From positions 14,541,075 through 14,605,074 of the forward strand of contig OZ038533.1 of assembly GCA_964036665.1 (NCBI GenBank): a stretch of 64,000 nt of DNA. The letters run 5' to 3'. A program made the position numbers and the translations under genes. The notes under the pieces were generated by a model. That model was not told the origin of the DNA. It made no database searches and saw only the letters and a list, made by a program, of their open reading frames with translations. The DNA is from Gordius sp. MW1 (Eukaryota; Nematomorpha; Gordioida; Gordea; Gordiidae). Shown piece by piece: positions 13,096 to 24,600 of this stretch (position 1 is the first letter of the stretch; each line of letters opens with the position of its first letter).

Positions 13096-13587
13096 ATGTT
13101 AAAAATCTCTTTTTGTCGCTATTTATTCAACATAATTCATTCAAATTTAGCGCTTTAATTCTTTACTATTTTAAGTTCTAAAGCGTAAAAATATTAAAGT
13201 TTTGTGGAAGGTCTTTAATCAAAATGAAATTAGAAAACCCATCAATTTCTTCCTCATTATTAAATCCTTTTATTAACTTTATTGGAATGCAATATATTAA
13301 TTTCTATTGATTTTAAAAAAAATTTGTTTTAATCATTAATTTTTTTCATTCTTTTAGGCTTCTCTTTTGTTTTGGGCACAAATTTTCGCAATTGTAAATT
13401 AGTGTACAAGATATTGATTTGAGGGGGTAGGGTGAACTGCTATAAAGTATCTTTTGTTTTTATTTTTAATTTATACTTTCTCTTTTTTAATATTGAAAGT
13501 CTGAATAACTCTAATGTAAGTTTATATTTTAAAAAAAGACATAATTTGCCCATGGCCTTTTACACATTGATAAGGTAGGGATAGTGC
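13096..13587. other. Intergenic AT-rich DNA
   Basis: Nothing recognised apart from a few homopolymer tracts. Confidence 0.4.
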
Positions 13588-13830
13588 CAGTGGCGTTAAT
13601 AGGGGGGGGGGGGATTTCCCCCCCCCCCTTGGCAAAGATTTAAAAAAAAAATTTATAGCTTCTCAACGCTGAGGAGGCTAAAAATTGACATTAGAAATAC
13701 CATGTCTAAGAATAGATTAAATGGATTGGCTTTATTGACAATTCATCGGGAGTTAGCTCCTACTCCCGATGAAGTTCTTAAAATTTTTGAAATTTCCCCC
13801 CCCCTTGAGAAAATCCTGGCTATGCGCCTG
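13588..13830 (+). mobile_element. Short hAT derivative with exact 8 bp duplication
   Basis: The ends CAGTGGCGTTAATAGG and CTGGCTATGCGCCTG are flanked on both sides by GATAGTGC, the 8 bp duplication expected of hAT elements. Inside, from about 13702, a plus-strand frame reads NRLNGLALLTIHREL, which resembles the C-terminal hAT dimerisation region (NRL-GLALL-IHR). The element therefore looks like an internal deletion of an autonomous hAT. The frame continues out of the element by chance. Confidence 0.8.
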
Positions 13831-14213
13831 GATAGTGCAAACATAACATGGTTTTCGTTCATGGTTTATGCTAAGATAGAGCAAAAAATTACTTCAAATT
13901 TATGATGTTTGTTTAAACTTTGAATTTAGAGGTTTTGATTAACTTTGAAATATTTTTACTGGCTATTTTTTGCAGTAAATTTAAAATTTTTGCCCCTCCC
14001 CCTAATTGAATTTTTAAACATTTCGCCCCCCCCCCCAAAAAAATTTAAAACCTGGCTACCCCCATGTTAAAATTTATTATTAATTAAAAGAGAGTTTTTT
14101 TTGATTTCACGCCCCCAGGAAAATTTAACGTCCATCATCCTTTATAATATTTACTTTTAAACGAAAAATATTGATTAGAATTACTTAATTTAATTGGTCA
14201 TTTTATTTAGAGT
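13831..14213. other. Spacer with one partial GGGCGTAGCC-family foldback
   Basis: About 13,985-14,065 has the C-rich half and the end CTGGCTACCCCCATG of the foldback family, without its partner end. Nothing else is recognised. Confidence 0.5.
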
Positions 14214-14382
14214 CGTAGGCGTAGCGAGTATTGGAATTATAGGGGTTTATAATGATTTAGGTAAGAATAAAATGATCATTTTTTGAAACTTTAGCAATAA
14301 TTAATGAATTTCAACATTTATGGGGGATTTAAAGAAGAGGAGCCGCCCCTCCCTGCCCCCCCCCTCCTTGGCTACGCCCATG
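14214..14382. mobile_element. hAT-like MITE, family A (GGGCGTAGCC ends)
   Basis: Ends CGTAGGCGTAGCGAG and TTGGCTACGCCCATG, flanked on both sides by the exact 8 bp duplication TTTAGAGT. The C-rich arm lies on the right. Confidence 0.9.
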
Positions 14383-14698
14383 TTTAGAGTTATTAAGCAT
14401 GATAAGTGGTGTTTTAAGGTACCCAAAACTAATTAATATTGGCACTTCAAGCTTAATTTATAACGGAAAAATGTTTACATTTGGAGCCCAAAGCAATCTA
14501 ACCTTCAAACAGCACTGGATTTATGTAATAATCGATACCGAGTTGATGTATTATTAACCAACGTGATTTACCAAGAAAATTAACTTTGTATTTATGGCAT
14601 TTTAAAAATATTTTAGAATATAAGATTTTTTAAAAAGAAACTTTATACATATATTTTTTTAGCACGGGTCAACAAATAATGGACTTGTAAAGTTAATC

Positions 14699-15090
14699 TA
14701 TAAACTGTTTGTAGATTCTGGTAGAGTTTTTCGCGGTGAACACGTATATATTTTTAGTTTTTTCCCTATACGTCAAGTTTTTGAAATATTAACCGTCAAA
14801 GTTGCAAAAACAGCGATTTTGGCGTTTTCAAACGTCAATAACTTGCAATTAATCGGTAAAATTTTAATTTAATAAATTTGATTTATAAATAAATGGGAGA
14901 AGAATGCATTACAACTTTTTCTATCCTGGAGTAAATAATTTTTAAGTTATATACAAATGAATTTATTCCCATCCTTTAACAATGACAAATTGCCCAGGCT
15001 TGAGGTCGCCCTCCTTCCCTTAAAGCAAAAACTAAAAATATATTGGTGTTCACCGTGGAAAACTCTACCAGGATCTGCAAACAAACAGTG
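14699..15090. mobile_element. Foldback element, TGGTAGAGTTTTTC ends
   Basis: Arms of about 45 bp, related to GATTCTGGTAGAGTTTTTCG on the left and GAAAACTCTACCAGGATC on the right, face each other about 300 bp apart; both run into GGTGAACAC. A related, shorter copy lies at 28,399-28,622. Confidence 0.7.
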
Positions 15091-15437
15091 TGCCTGTTAA
15101 TTGTTTTTTGTTGAACCGCGTAATTTAAAATAAGTATAGTTTGAAAAATTTCAAAATTTAGAAATGTCAATTTATTGCCCCGTATAATTCCATCTTAACA
15201 CACGATTTAACTTTAAAATAACATATTTTTTGTCGAAATATGCAATTTATATGTCGTGGAATCCACAATTTTAGTTTCGCTACTATGTGAATATTCATTA
15301 TTAAGCCTAATAAATTAAAGGGTAAATATTTGTTTTATGAACGAAACACAGCAAAGATTGATTCAAAAATGGCGTGACGCTCGTATTAAGACGCGGCTAT
15401 GTTTTAATATGCATTCGCTTTTTTAATCTAGAATCCC
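15091..15437. other. Intergenic DNA, nothing recognised
   Basis: No gene, RNA or clear repeat end seen. Confidence 0.4.
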
Positions 15438-15640
15438 ATTCATAATGCCAATCATCCACAATGCCTATTATTTTTAAGTAATAGCTCATTATACAGTTAA
15501 TTCTATTATAATGATTATATTATATGTATGTGTACTTATTGTACTTATAATATTCCCTAACCCTAACCCTTAATTTTGATTGGTTAAGCCATTGGCGGTC
15601 TAAAGCATTGGCTTGGCATTATGGACGATTGGCATTTTGA
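15438..15640. mobile_element. Inverted-repeat element, ATAATGCCAATC ends
   Basis: Left CATAATGCCAATCATCCA and right TGGACGATTGGCATT are inverted copies about 200 bp apart. The interior contains CCCTAACCCTAACCC. No target-site duplication was assigned. Confidence 0.6.
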
Positions 15641-15657
15641 ACAGAAGCGATTAATCT

Positions 15658-15823
15658 GGTGCCCTATCAACTCGCCGAAACAGGGGACATTTTCTGATTG
15701 GTGCGAAAAATGTCCCCCAGCTTATTAACCCTAACCCATCAACCAATCACAAATTCGGGGACCTTTTTTAGCTGGGGGACATTATTTTCGTCGAGATTGT
15801 TTTCGGCGAGTTGACGGGCCACC
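15658..15823. mobile_element. Foldback element with 9 bp target duplication (Mutator-like)
   Basis: The ends GGTGCCCTATCAACTCGCCG and, on the other strand, GGTGGCCCGTCAACTCGCCG lie in an almost fully palindromic 166 bp element. It is flanked on both sides by the exact 9 bp sequence GATTAATCT. Nine-base duplications are typical of Mutator-like transposons. A second copy is at 53,693. CCCTAACCC occurs near the centre. Confidence 0.85.
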
Positions 15824-15832
15824 GATTAATCT

Positions 15833-16352
15833 ACATTCGAAATTGCTTATTAAGACACACCCTTATATCACTTATTTGTTCTAAAAGTGTTTTGGTTGGC
15901 ACCATCCGGACCTCAAATTTGTCATAATTTTAAAATTTTATTCAAAAGTTAGGTATGATTTTGTCATTTTTAGATTTTAAAAACTCAAACTAACTAACTG
16001 ACAAGACAACTAGATAAGGAAGGAGTTTAAACTAACTTAACAAACTTTTACGGGATTGTGATAGGCCAAAGGTTCATCCGCATTTAAGCTTTCTATTGTT
16101 ACGTCCCCGAGTATTATGAAAGGCATAAAAAAATCATATTTCACCGAATTCCTTTCAACTTTAGTTAACTTTCGAAGTTTAGACAATGGAAGTAGTAGCG
16201 CTTATATATCATTTCTAGAGTTACTTTAAGAATCTTCATTTCTTAAGTCAAGAACTATTTGTCACCCCCTTCGTCTTTCTAAGCTTCTATAATGTCTCGC
16301 TTTCTTCATATCACATAATAGTTTGGGCTTTGCTTTGATAATCCCTTTTTGA
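15833..16352. other. Intergenic DNA, nothing recognised
   Basis: Moderately AT-rich sequence with no gene or repeat boundary that I can support. Confidence 0.4.
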
Positions 16353-16660
16353 TTGCTATGCAATTTATGGGCTCGCTTTTGGTTGTCCATCCGTCCTGTC
16401 TTGTCCTGTCCTGTCCAACTCGTAATTTTTTAATAATTGCTGTGAAACCTTATACGGGTTTTTATTGGCGGTGGACTTATGCTTCTGTCAACGATTTTTA
16501 TTTTGCTTTGGCACATAGACTAGCTAATGACCGCAAGGTGGCTTAAATTTTTTCGACCTCGCCCGAGCCCAGATTCCATTATTGTTTTTTTACCCGATTG
16601 TTTACCTTTATATATAAATTTCTTTAGACACCTTATCTAGGTTGTCGCTTTTTATATAGT
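16353..16660 (+). repeat. Dispersed repeat, family C (TTGCTATGCAATTTATGGGC)
   Basis: This repeat of about 300-340 bp begins TTGCTATGCAATTTATGGGC, has a GTCC/TGTCC-rich stretch, then AATGACCGC and CGACCTCGCCCGAGCC. Other copies: 18,846-19,166 (minus), 20,036-20,320 (plus), 26,905-27,230 (plus) and 27,500-27,850 (minus), with fragments near 30.1 and 55.8 kb. Class unknown; no coding content. Confidence 0.7.
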
Positions 16661-16742
16661 TAATATGGCTAAGGACGTGTTCGTTTATATTTTGGTAAGT
16701 TAAAATGTGGACTGGACTTAGTTCTCGAAGGGGGGTTGTGTC

Positions 16743-17863
16743 TAGAGACCTGCACGGGCGGCCCGAGGCCCGGCCCGGAAAAGCCCGGGCCGGGCTCGGG
16801 CCTTAAATTTTTAGGCTTTAAAATTCCGGGCCGGGCCTAATATATAAATTATAGGCCCGGCCCGGAATAATTTAGAAGAGTCTAAGTAATCTTTTATTCT
16901 GTTTAAAACAATCTATAATATTTTAAAAAAATTAATTACAAGTTATTGAATCTGTTAAACACTCATTTATTCATTTAGCGCTTATTCTAATATGCATACA
17001 ATTAAGTATGTAACAAAAAAATCTACTGCTAATAGCTGAAAATATTCAGGAAGAATTTTATAAAGTAAAAGAAAACAGAGAAAAGAGTGAAGTATGGAAA
17101 AGATTATAAAAAAAATTTTGTTTTTTGTAAGATTTGCAGGAATGTGTTATGCTATAATTCCTACTCATCAGGCAATATTTATGTTAGTTTTGATAATGCT
17201 TAATATGGAACACCCATCTCCAAAAACATAAATGCTGTAAAGAAGTCCAGGAAAATAAAAATTGGACAATTACCTATGTTAGTTGTTTTAACAAAACTTA
17301 CAAACCCTACAAAAATCAAAAAAGATCTCATATCCTCAATAGCCCAATTTTGTTGAATTGATATGGCATGAAACATCTTCTATGAAGAAAGAGGTAGAGG
17401 AAAATGAAGTTGACACCAACACAGTTAAAGATCAATGAGAAAAAAAAAATTATCGGATTGTTCGAAAGACCACAGTGGTCATTTCCAGCGCTTAGCCCTT
17501 TTGTTTGTAAGATTTTTCGACACCTGATTTGGCCTCGAGTGAGAGGTGTTTTTCGTCAGCTGGCCGCATTTATGAAGAGCGGAGAACAAATCTAAAACAC
17601 GGAAATTTTTGATGCCTGTGTTTTTTGCATCAAAATAGTTTTTTATCCATTTATAATTTTTTCATGTGCGCTTTATTAAAAAAATTTTACCAAAATTAAG
17701 TTTGATTAAGTTTCTGCAATTACCGAAATTCCGGGCCCGGGCCGGGCTCGGGCCTTGTTTTTGAAGATGCTAAAATACGGGCCCGGGCCAGGCCTATTTC
17801 CCCATTTTAATTCCGGGCCCGGGCCGGGCCGGGCCTTAAAAAAATTGATTTTGCAGGTCTCTA
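16743..17863. mobile_element. hAT-like element, AGAGACCTGCA ends, GC-rich subterminal repeats
   Basis: Ends TAGAGACCTGCACGGG and TTTTGCAGGTCTCTA, flanked by GTTGTGTC and GTTGTGTT (7 of 8 matching), consistent with hAT integration. Both subterminal regions carry GGCCCGGCCCGG-type repeats that stand out in this AT-rich DNA. The interior has a 63-codon frame (17,404-17,595) that I do not recognise. Other members of the family: 27,323, 36,372 and 52,615. Confidence 0.8.
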
Positions 17864-17871
17864 GTTGTGTT

Positions 17872-18216
17872 TAGTTAAAAAAAACTAAAATGAAGTAGCT
17901 AGTTATTTTAAAAACGTTGCTATAAAAATTCTCAAAACTTTGTATAAAAGCTCCGTTTGTTATAGCTTAATTAGAGGATACGACGTAGCCCCAGCTAGGT
18001 TATTGTTCGAGTCGAGTTGACACCTTTTATATAATACATCATTGAGAAACAATGAATTTACTATTGTCTTTAGGGCGAAAATCTCAAATTTAAGGATTTT
18101 GATTGATTGATTGATTAGTATCAACGCTTAAAAACAACGTAGCCTTTTATATTAAATAAAATTAAAAACAACTGTTGTAAGTTTGATTTATACCCATTTT
18201 TTAGGTTATACGACAC
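17872..18216. other. Intergenic DNA, nothing recognised
   Basis: No gene, RNA or repeat end supported. Confidence 0.35.
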
Positions 18217-18395
18217 TAATGTTGTACAAATAGCTGGGGTTTTGTTTGGTCGATCGACCTTCGGTTTTAGTCGACTTGGTATAAACAGACCACAGGTTTA
18301 TGGTCTGTTTTAGCCGAAATTCGAAAAGTCGACCGTTAATCTTAGTTGAATCCAAATGTCGACCAAACGAAATCCAGCCATTTTTTACAACACTA
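18217..18395. mobile_element. hAT-like MITE, family B (TAGTGTTGTAAAA ends)
   Basis: This 179 bp inverted-repeat element begins TAATGTTGTAC and ends TTTTTACAACACTA, with GGTCGA/TCGACC blocks inside, and is flanked on both sides by TACGACAC (8 of 8). Confidence 0.9.
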
Positions 18396-18403
18396 TACGA
18401 CAC

Positions 18404-18845
18404 TATCTGATTTCTTTTTATATCGAATTTTCCTTTAAAAAAAATATATCTGCAATCTCTAAAGGATCTTTTGTGAGTTCAAACGTAACTAAATGGGATT
18501 AACATAGAGGGGGGTCGGGTGGGGTATATGGGTAAGAAAGTAATGAGGTTAATTGAATTATTATTGGTGAGGGCCTAACGAAATACCTATCTTACATTTT
18601 AGGTTATATAATGGGGCAAAACATTCATTTTAAATTGTATTTCTCTTGTTTTTCTTGATATTATTTACAAAAGTTGATTGGCCAAAGGTGCTTTGTAATT
18701 TTTTTCTCAACTTTAAAACATAAAGCAGTGCTTGCTTTTTATTTTATCATAAATCGTTGCAAAATTGTGCATTTATTGCTAAAGAACATCCTAGCATCGT
18801 GTAGAATTGGTAAGAAACAAGTTTTATATGATTAAACGGAAAGTT
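18404..18845. other. Intergenic AT-rich DNA
   Basis: A G-rich stretch near 18,510; nothing else recognised. Confidence 0.35.
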
Positions 18846-19166
18846 TTGCAGGGAATTATTTAGCCAGTTTCGCGATTATCCCTTAATAAGCAAGACAAGT
18901 TGCTAAAAGAAATTTATATAAAGATAATCCGTCAGGCCCAAAAACAAAAATGGAATTTGAGCTCGGGCTAGGTCTAAAAAATGTAGGCCAACCAGCGGTC
19001 ATTAGCTAGTCTATATGGGAAAGCAAAATAAAAGTCTTTTACAGAAGCATAAGTTCACAGAGCCATTAAAAACCCGTATAAGTTTCCACAACAATTAGTA
19101 AAAAAGTTGGACAGGACGGACTGACGGACAACCAAAAGTGCACCCATGGATTAGATTGCATAGCAA
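18846..19166 (-). repeat. Dispersed repeat, family C (minus orientation)
   Basis: Reads from GCAGGGAATTATTTAGCC to ATTGCATAGCAA, the reverse of the 16.35 kb copy. Its TTGCTATGCAATT end abuts the TTAA of the piggyBac-like element at 19,171. Confidence 0.7.
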
Positions 19167-19170
19167 TTAA

Positions 19171-19786
19171 CCTTCGAGAGTATTCGTGGGGTATTTTGGT
19201 ACCCCACACAAATTATAAATTTAAATATAAAATGCAATTTAAGTCTAATGAATCTGGCCTTTTCAGTAGCTTAATATTTTATCAAGAACTAGGTTAGGTG
19301 AAAATTTCATAGGTTTTGGCTTAATGCTTTTTAAAATATAGAAGTTTTTTGGCTCGTGGGGTTCTGTTATCCCCCACGAATACTCTCACGTAAGTTTTTT
19401 TCTATATGAAAAAATGTATGTATTTTTTTTATATGAAGATATCTTTTACAATTTGTGTTTTTAATACATTTTGAACATTCTTTTAATAAAAAATCACGTT
19501 TAATTTGATTTATTTTAAGGTATATGATGTCAAAAGGTAAGATGAGGGAAGCTCTAAAATAACCATAATAAAAATGGGGGTCCAGAAAATTGTTAATAAG
19601 TTTTGTAATGTTGAATAGATTTATATCAAAATTTATACCATCAATCTTAAGACCTTTATAAACATATGTTTAAAATTTCAAAGGTTTTAAAGGAATACTT
19701 TAAAAGTTATAAGAAGTTAAAAAGTGGGTAGAGTTATACCCCACGAATACTCTCGCGTTCGGGATTTTTGGGAATACTCTCGAGGG
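19171..19786. mobile_element. piggyBac-like non-autonomous element at TTAA
   Basis: It is flanked on both sides by TTAA (19,167-19,170 and 19,787-19,790), the target of piggyBac transposases. The terminal repeats CCTTCGAGAGTATTC and CCCTCGAGAGTATTC are followed by internal copies of GAGAGTATTCGTGGGG and of GTGGGG/CCCCAC hairpins. There is no transposase frame in its 616 bp. Confidence 0.85.
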
Positions 19787-19790
19787 TTAA

Positions 19791-20035
19791 CTAGCACCAC
19801 TGAATTTCGTATTTTTCAAATTTTAACCACTTAGTTCACAAGGAATTTTAACTCAATGACCGGGAGGTTTTTTAATATGGGGAAACAGCTATTTTTGGAG
19901 TTAAAATCACGTTTTCCCCCTTAAATCCTGTATCTAACCTTATAAATTTCTTTCCGCCACGTAATATGACCTCTCGGTCTCGTCTTCCCCATCTTTTTAA
20001 TAGTTGCATTTTTTTGACTAATATAAAATCTATTA
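19791..20035. other. Intergenic DNA
   Basis: Nothing recognised. Confidence 0.35.
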
Positions 20036-20320
20036 ATTGCTATGGGTTCGTTTTTGGTTGTCCGTCCTGTCCTGTCATGTCCAACTTATAATTTTCTAAT
20101 TTTTAAAAATTTCTGTGGGAACTTATACGGGTTTTTAATGGCTGTGGATTATGCTTCATTAAGAGACTTTTATTTTTTTTTGCAAATAAGCTAGCTAATC
20201 ACCACTGGTTGCCTTTAATTTTTTCGACCTCGCCCGAGCCGAAATTCCATTTTTAGGCCTGACGGATTTCCTTTATATAAAGTTCTTTTGGCAACTTGTC
20301 TATGTTGTTTTTCTAGCTAT
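20036..20320 (+). repeat. Dispersed repeat, family C
   Basis: Begins TTGCTATGGGTTCGTTTTTG, with the TGTCC run, and continues to CGACCTCGCCCGAGCCG, as in the 16.35 kb copy. Confidence 0.65.
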
Positions 20321-20459
20321 TTGTCGCGGTCTTAGAAATGTCCAGAATAAAAATCTAACTTCTTTTGATATCTAGATCTCGAGATATAAATTTAGCGATG
20401 CATTTGTTAATCGGCAATTAAAACACAAGTAAATCTGTGCTATTAAAGCTGGACTTCTC

Positions 20460-20695
20460 TTCTTCTTAATCAAATATTTGGTCCCACATTTGTGTGGTTT
20501 GTTTTGATGAGTTTTTTCAACCTTGATGGGGTAAGAACCATGTCTTAATTAATCTTCTTAGTTTTCATAGCTTTGTCCACTTGCCCTTTCCACGTGTCAT
20601 CGTCCTCTTCCCCGGTACCTCCATGTCCATTGCTTTTCGATTTACATCATTCGTCTCCCTTCTTAGTATATGCCCATACCCTGTTGGACTACAAA
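20460..20695 (-). pseudogene. RTE-like LINE 3' fragment
   Basis: Shares its order of motifs with the 61.3-62.1 kb fragment (CCACATTTGTGTGGTTTG, then CTTTCCACGTGTCATCGTCC). On the minus strand it reads like the tail of an RTE-type LINE frame, broken by stops. Confidence 0.55.
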
Positions 20696-20894
20696 ATTTA
20701 AATAATTTTAGTTAGTTTTAAGTAAAGAATCGTTATTAGATTTATTATTTATAGTTTGATAAACAGCTCGCACCTGACCCACGCACTCTTAATTACCCAG
20801 GACAAAACGTTTTTTAATTATGAAATTTACCGATTAGTGGAATGGAGGAGACAATTCATTTTAGCCACTACAATTTCTAGAAAATTAAAAGTAG

Positions 20895-21061
20895 CATGGG
20901 CGTAGCCAAGGGGGGGGCAGGGAGGGGCGGCCGCCCCCCTCTAAATCAAAAAATTTGTTATTTATTAAAATTATGGCTAAAATTTGAAAAAATACTCATT
21001 TTGCCCCTCCCTAAATCATTATTGCCCCCCCCCTCTAATTCAAATGCTGGCTACGCCCATG
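20895..21061. mobile_element. hAT-like MITE, family A
   Basis: CATGGGCGTAGCCAAG ... CTGGCTACGCCCATG, flanked on both sides by AAAAGTAG, an exact 8 bp duplication. Confidence 0.92.
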
Positions 21062-21069
21062 AAAAGTAG

Positions 21070-21495
21070 GCTTAGTTTTTCGATCTAAAACCTTTATTAA
21101 CACACTAGAAAAGTTGAAACAAATTATAAAAGTGGGCTAGGATTAGAGTTTGTGTATAATTATCGTTTTTAAATCATAATTTACCAGGGTACTGTTCATA
21201 GCGCTTAAGAAAATGGAAATTTTTTCTTTGAAAATGTACATAAAGTCAATTAATCTCATATCTTTACCGCTGATCCAGTTATATTTTACCTTGTAATTTA
21301 CAATTTTATATCACTCCTTATGTTTCTCTATATATATTACTTAGTTTTGATAAATAATATTGTAAACTATACTATGCAAATTGAATTTAATTCATTGGTT
21401 AAGGCTATATTTTTACTTTTTCATTTAAAATTTTATGGGAAAAGTGACAATTTTTGCCAAAAATTTATTCATAATATTAATTGTTTATAAAATCA
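21070..21495 (+). promoter_or_regulatory. 5' flank of AMN1, unresolved promoter region
   Basis: Lies directly upstream of the first AMN1 coding exon. It is AT-rich with no motif strong enough to place a transcription start. An acceptor-like TATTTTAG at 21,498-21,505 leaves open an upstream non-coding or coding exon. Confidence 0.3.
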
Positions 21496-21639
21496 ATGTA
21501 TTTTAGCTCCTTGAACGTTATATTGAACAATATGGAGAGATTTGAAACGTCGATTGGTTCCTTACCGCCAAACCTCAAAGATAAGGCTTCGTTTCTGATG
21601 GGCAAACGCAAGCTTATAACCGACGCTAACATCCATAGG
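21496..21639 (+). CDS. AMN1: AMN1 coding exon 1
   Basis: 48 codons from ATG to a GTAATT donor, phase 0. Contains NMERFETSIGSLPPNLKDK and KRKLITDANIHR, matching the conserved AMN1 N-terminus. The next in-frame methionine is 13 codons in, so a shorter start is possible. Confidence 0.88.
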
Positions 21640-24600
21640 GTAATTGTAAAACGTTATAAAAAGCTTTTTTATGCACTAAGTTAACACCTATTTGACAAAA
21701 TGGAAATGGATTTAATAAAATATATAGATATATCAAGATTTTTATTGTGTATATCGATAATAATTTAACTAAACAAAACCCAGCCGTTCAACACTATTTA
21801 TAACCCATAGGAGGCCTGAGGATTTTTACTTTTTATAAGCAATATTCTACTTCTAATATCAACTAGTTTTTTATGAAACAGAAATTTGAGGGAATTTTTG
21901 CTTCTTATACACATTCATATGTTAATTTGGCCGTGGTTCCATTGATTTGATTAAAATTGGAGGGGAAAAGACACATCATATTTTATAATTTTCGGGCTTT
22001 TAGATAATTTTTTAATGGTCACCTCTCTAAACCTTTGGTAAACTTATATTATTGTAGCAAATTATCAATTCATAGATTAGTGTGAGTTATAAATCGATAA
22101 TTAGGCGATGGAAGCTATAATGCCATTATTTTGGAATGGCTACATTGTGTGTGCGACCTTGAAAAATTGGAAAAATAAATGAAAAAAAGGAAACAAACGT
22201 CCAACTTAGTGTTTTTCTGGTGTTTGTTTTTTGAAATTTTACTGCTTTTGTCACCTTCTGTATTGTTATTTCTAAACTCTGAAATTTATCTAAATCGTAA
22301 ATCTAAGTTTGGAATTTGCCTTTTGGGGCTTTTTGATTATTTTTGATTAAAATAACTTTTCTCAGTTACGTTCGGCGAAAAATTTTATATGGATTTCGCA
22401 GATTTTATGTGGTTTATGACCTTTATGACAGGTGATTTTGATTCCTACTGCCAGAAAAAACTACGTACAATACACCTAGTCGATAGTGCACTCTTTTTGA
22501 AAGCGTTTATTTTGTTTATAAAATTTGTTTTATTATTAAATTGTGAAAAGACATAATGCCCGTTTTTTGTTGTTGCAAATAAATATTAATTTTTTTGACA
22601 TTCACTCGATTATTATCATTTAAAGATTTATGCGTGCCATGTCGTATTCACTTAGTTTAGTTTTTTTACTCGTCGGATGCTAGCTAACGTTAATACTTTT
22701 TCGAGCAACTAAAAATTGGACATTTATGTTATTTGGTTAAATTTTGATGAAAAACGGTATTAATTTTGTTATAAGAAATCTCACCTTGCGCTATGTATGC
22801 TTTTATTATTTACTTTAATAATAAGTTTCCTCCCCCATCCGCTTTTGCAGTTATGTATTTAAATTTGTTATATTAAGTAGGCCAAGCAAAGTACCCTATT
22901 TGCCAGCCGAAAAGAGGTATAGGCTGGCTGTATTGATTTAAGGCTAGGGTCTACTTAATGCCTTATTTAACAACGCCACCCCTAAAGGAGGTCAGTAATT
23001 TTTGAGTCTTTTTTTTTGTTTTCTATGCGATTCCGCTTGAATTCACGATGGAACATAAAATCTGGCAAAAATATTTTTGTCGTCGAATAAAAAATTTATT
23101 TTTCTTACCCCGGCCCGAGGCCGAAATCCTCTTTTTTATTTGTGGCCCTCAATTGACACCCCTTGTAAATTTCACCGATTCTAGCTTGTCCAACTTATTG
23201 GTTTATTTACTATAAATGTGAGTATTGTATATAAAACTTAAATTATTTCGTTTTTATGATGAATTTGTGAAAGTTGGTTTAAAATTGACAACTTTGTGTT
23301 GTTAAAAAATATCATTCAATCGAAAAATTGCCTAATTTTTTTATTTATAAAAGCATTGTTTTATGCAGTGTTAATCAAGCTTGGTATAATCATAAAAAAC
23401 AAGATAGACTGCTCATCAATTTTAAATAAGCGTATCATTTTTCCGCCATTTTGAAATGTGCACAAATAAGGAAAGGACATATGGATTATAATAGGTATTA
23501 ATCCACATTTATTACAACATGCTCATGGATCCTTTACTGCCTTTTAAGCCCTTATTCGATTAAAACTAAGATTCACTAATAGATTTGAAACTTGTTTATT
23601 TTACATGTTATCATTAAATTCGGGCCAAAAAATCATATTTAAGTCTAAATTTTTTAGTCAAAATCACAGAGAAAGTTAAACTAAAAGAGTTTTTAATTAC
23701 CACTAAAAGCAGAAAATTGCTATGAAAATTGTGAAATTTTATACAATTTCGATCCTTTATAGCTCTAGGCTTACTCTAATTCAACACATTTTAGCATATA
23801 TTTTTATAATAATTTCTAATGAAATAAATTGTGTTGCTGTAAAAAAGAAAAATCTAGCATTTTACACCACGTGTTTAGAAATAGAATCAAATTTAAAGAG
23901 TTTTTCGATCTATTTATACCGGTAAAAAATGTGAGATTTTTTTGTAATCAAAGAGTATGTCTTTGTGTATTTTTAATTTCCATGCATTTTGGTCACGCGA
24001 AACCTTACCTTCTCGCTTACAAGAAACCTAGATTACGCTGACTTAATTAAGGAATTAGGATTCATGGCCTCATGAGTTAAAAGATTATATGTCTGGCTGG
24101 GGTCAATTAAACCCCGCACTCCCCTCTGCAACTAGTTGTTAGTAATTAGAAAAGATGAAAAGATAAATAATGGATTGCAATTATTACTTTATTTTCCTCA
24201 TCTTTTTGCCATTTAACATAATCTACTCCAACAATTCCTATGAGCAATGATATATTAGTAACTACACTCTATATAAGAGTCTTTTCTATAAGCCTCCCAC
24301 TACTACCTGCCCTAGTAAGTTTTCCTTCCCTTGGCCTAATTAAAGCTTACACAAGATTTACACGCGTAAGTGGGAATTCAACCCAAATTTAATTGTTGTG
24401 TCATAATGGGGATTCAAGGCTGGCATGCCACCAAACTTGTTACTTTCAATATGGCGCTCGAAAAAGCGGGCACATTTTCAATAGCCTAGACCATTATATA
24501 TTTTCGTGCGAAATCTCCTTTATAAACATCACCTGATGAAAGCAAAAGGAATCATATGAATTTAACGAAGGCCGTTATAATAAATAGTACAGTCGAAACT

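Noticed and set aside
17404-17595. 63-codon plus-strand frame inside the AGAGACCTGCA element
   Set aside because: No recognisable transposase motif; too short to support a gene call.
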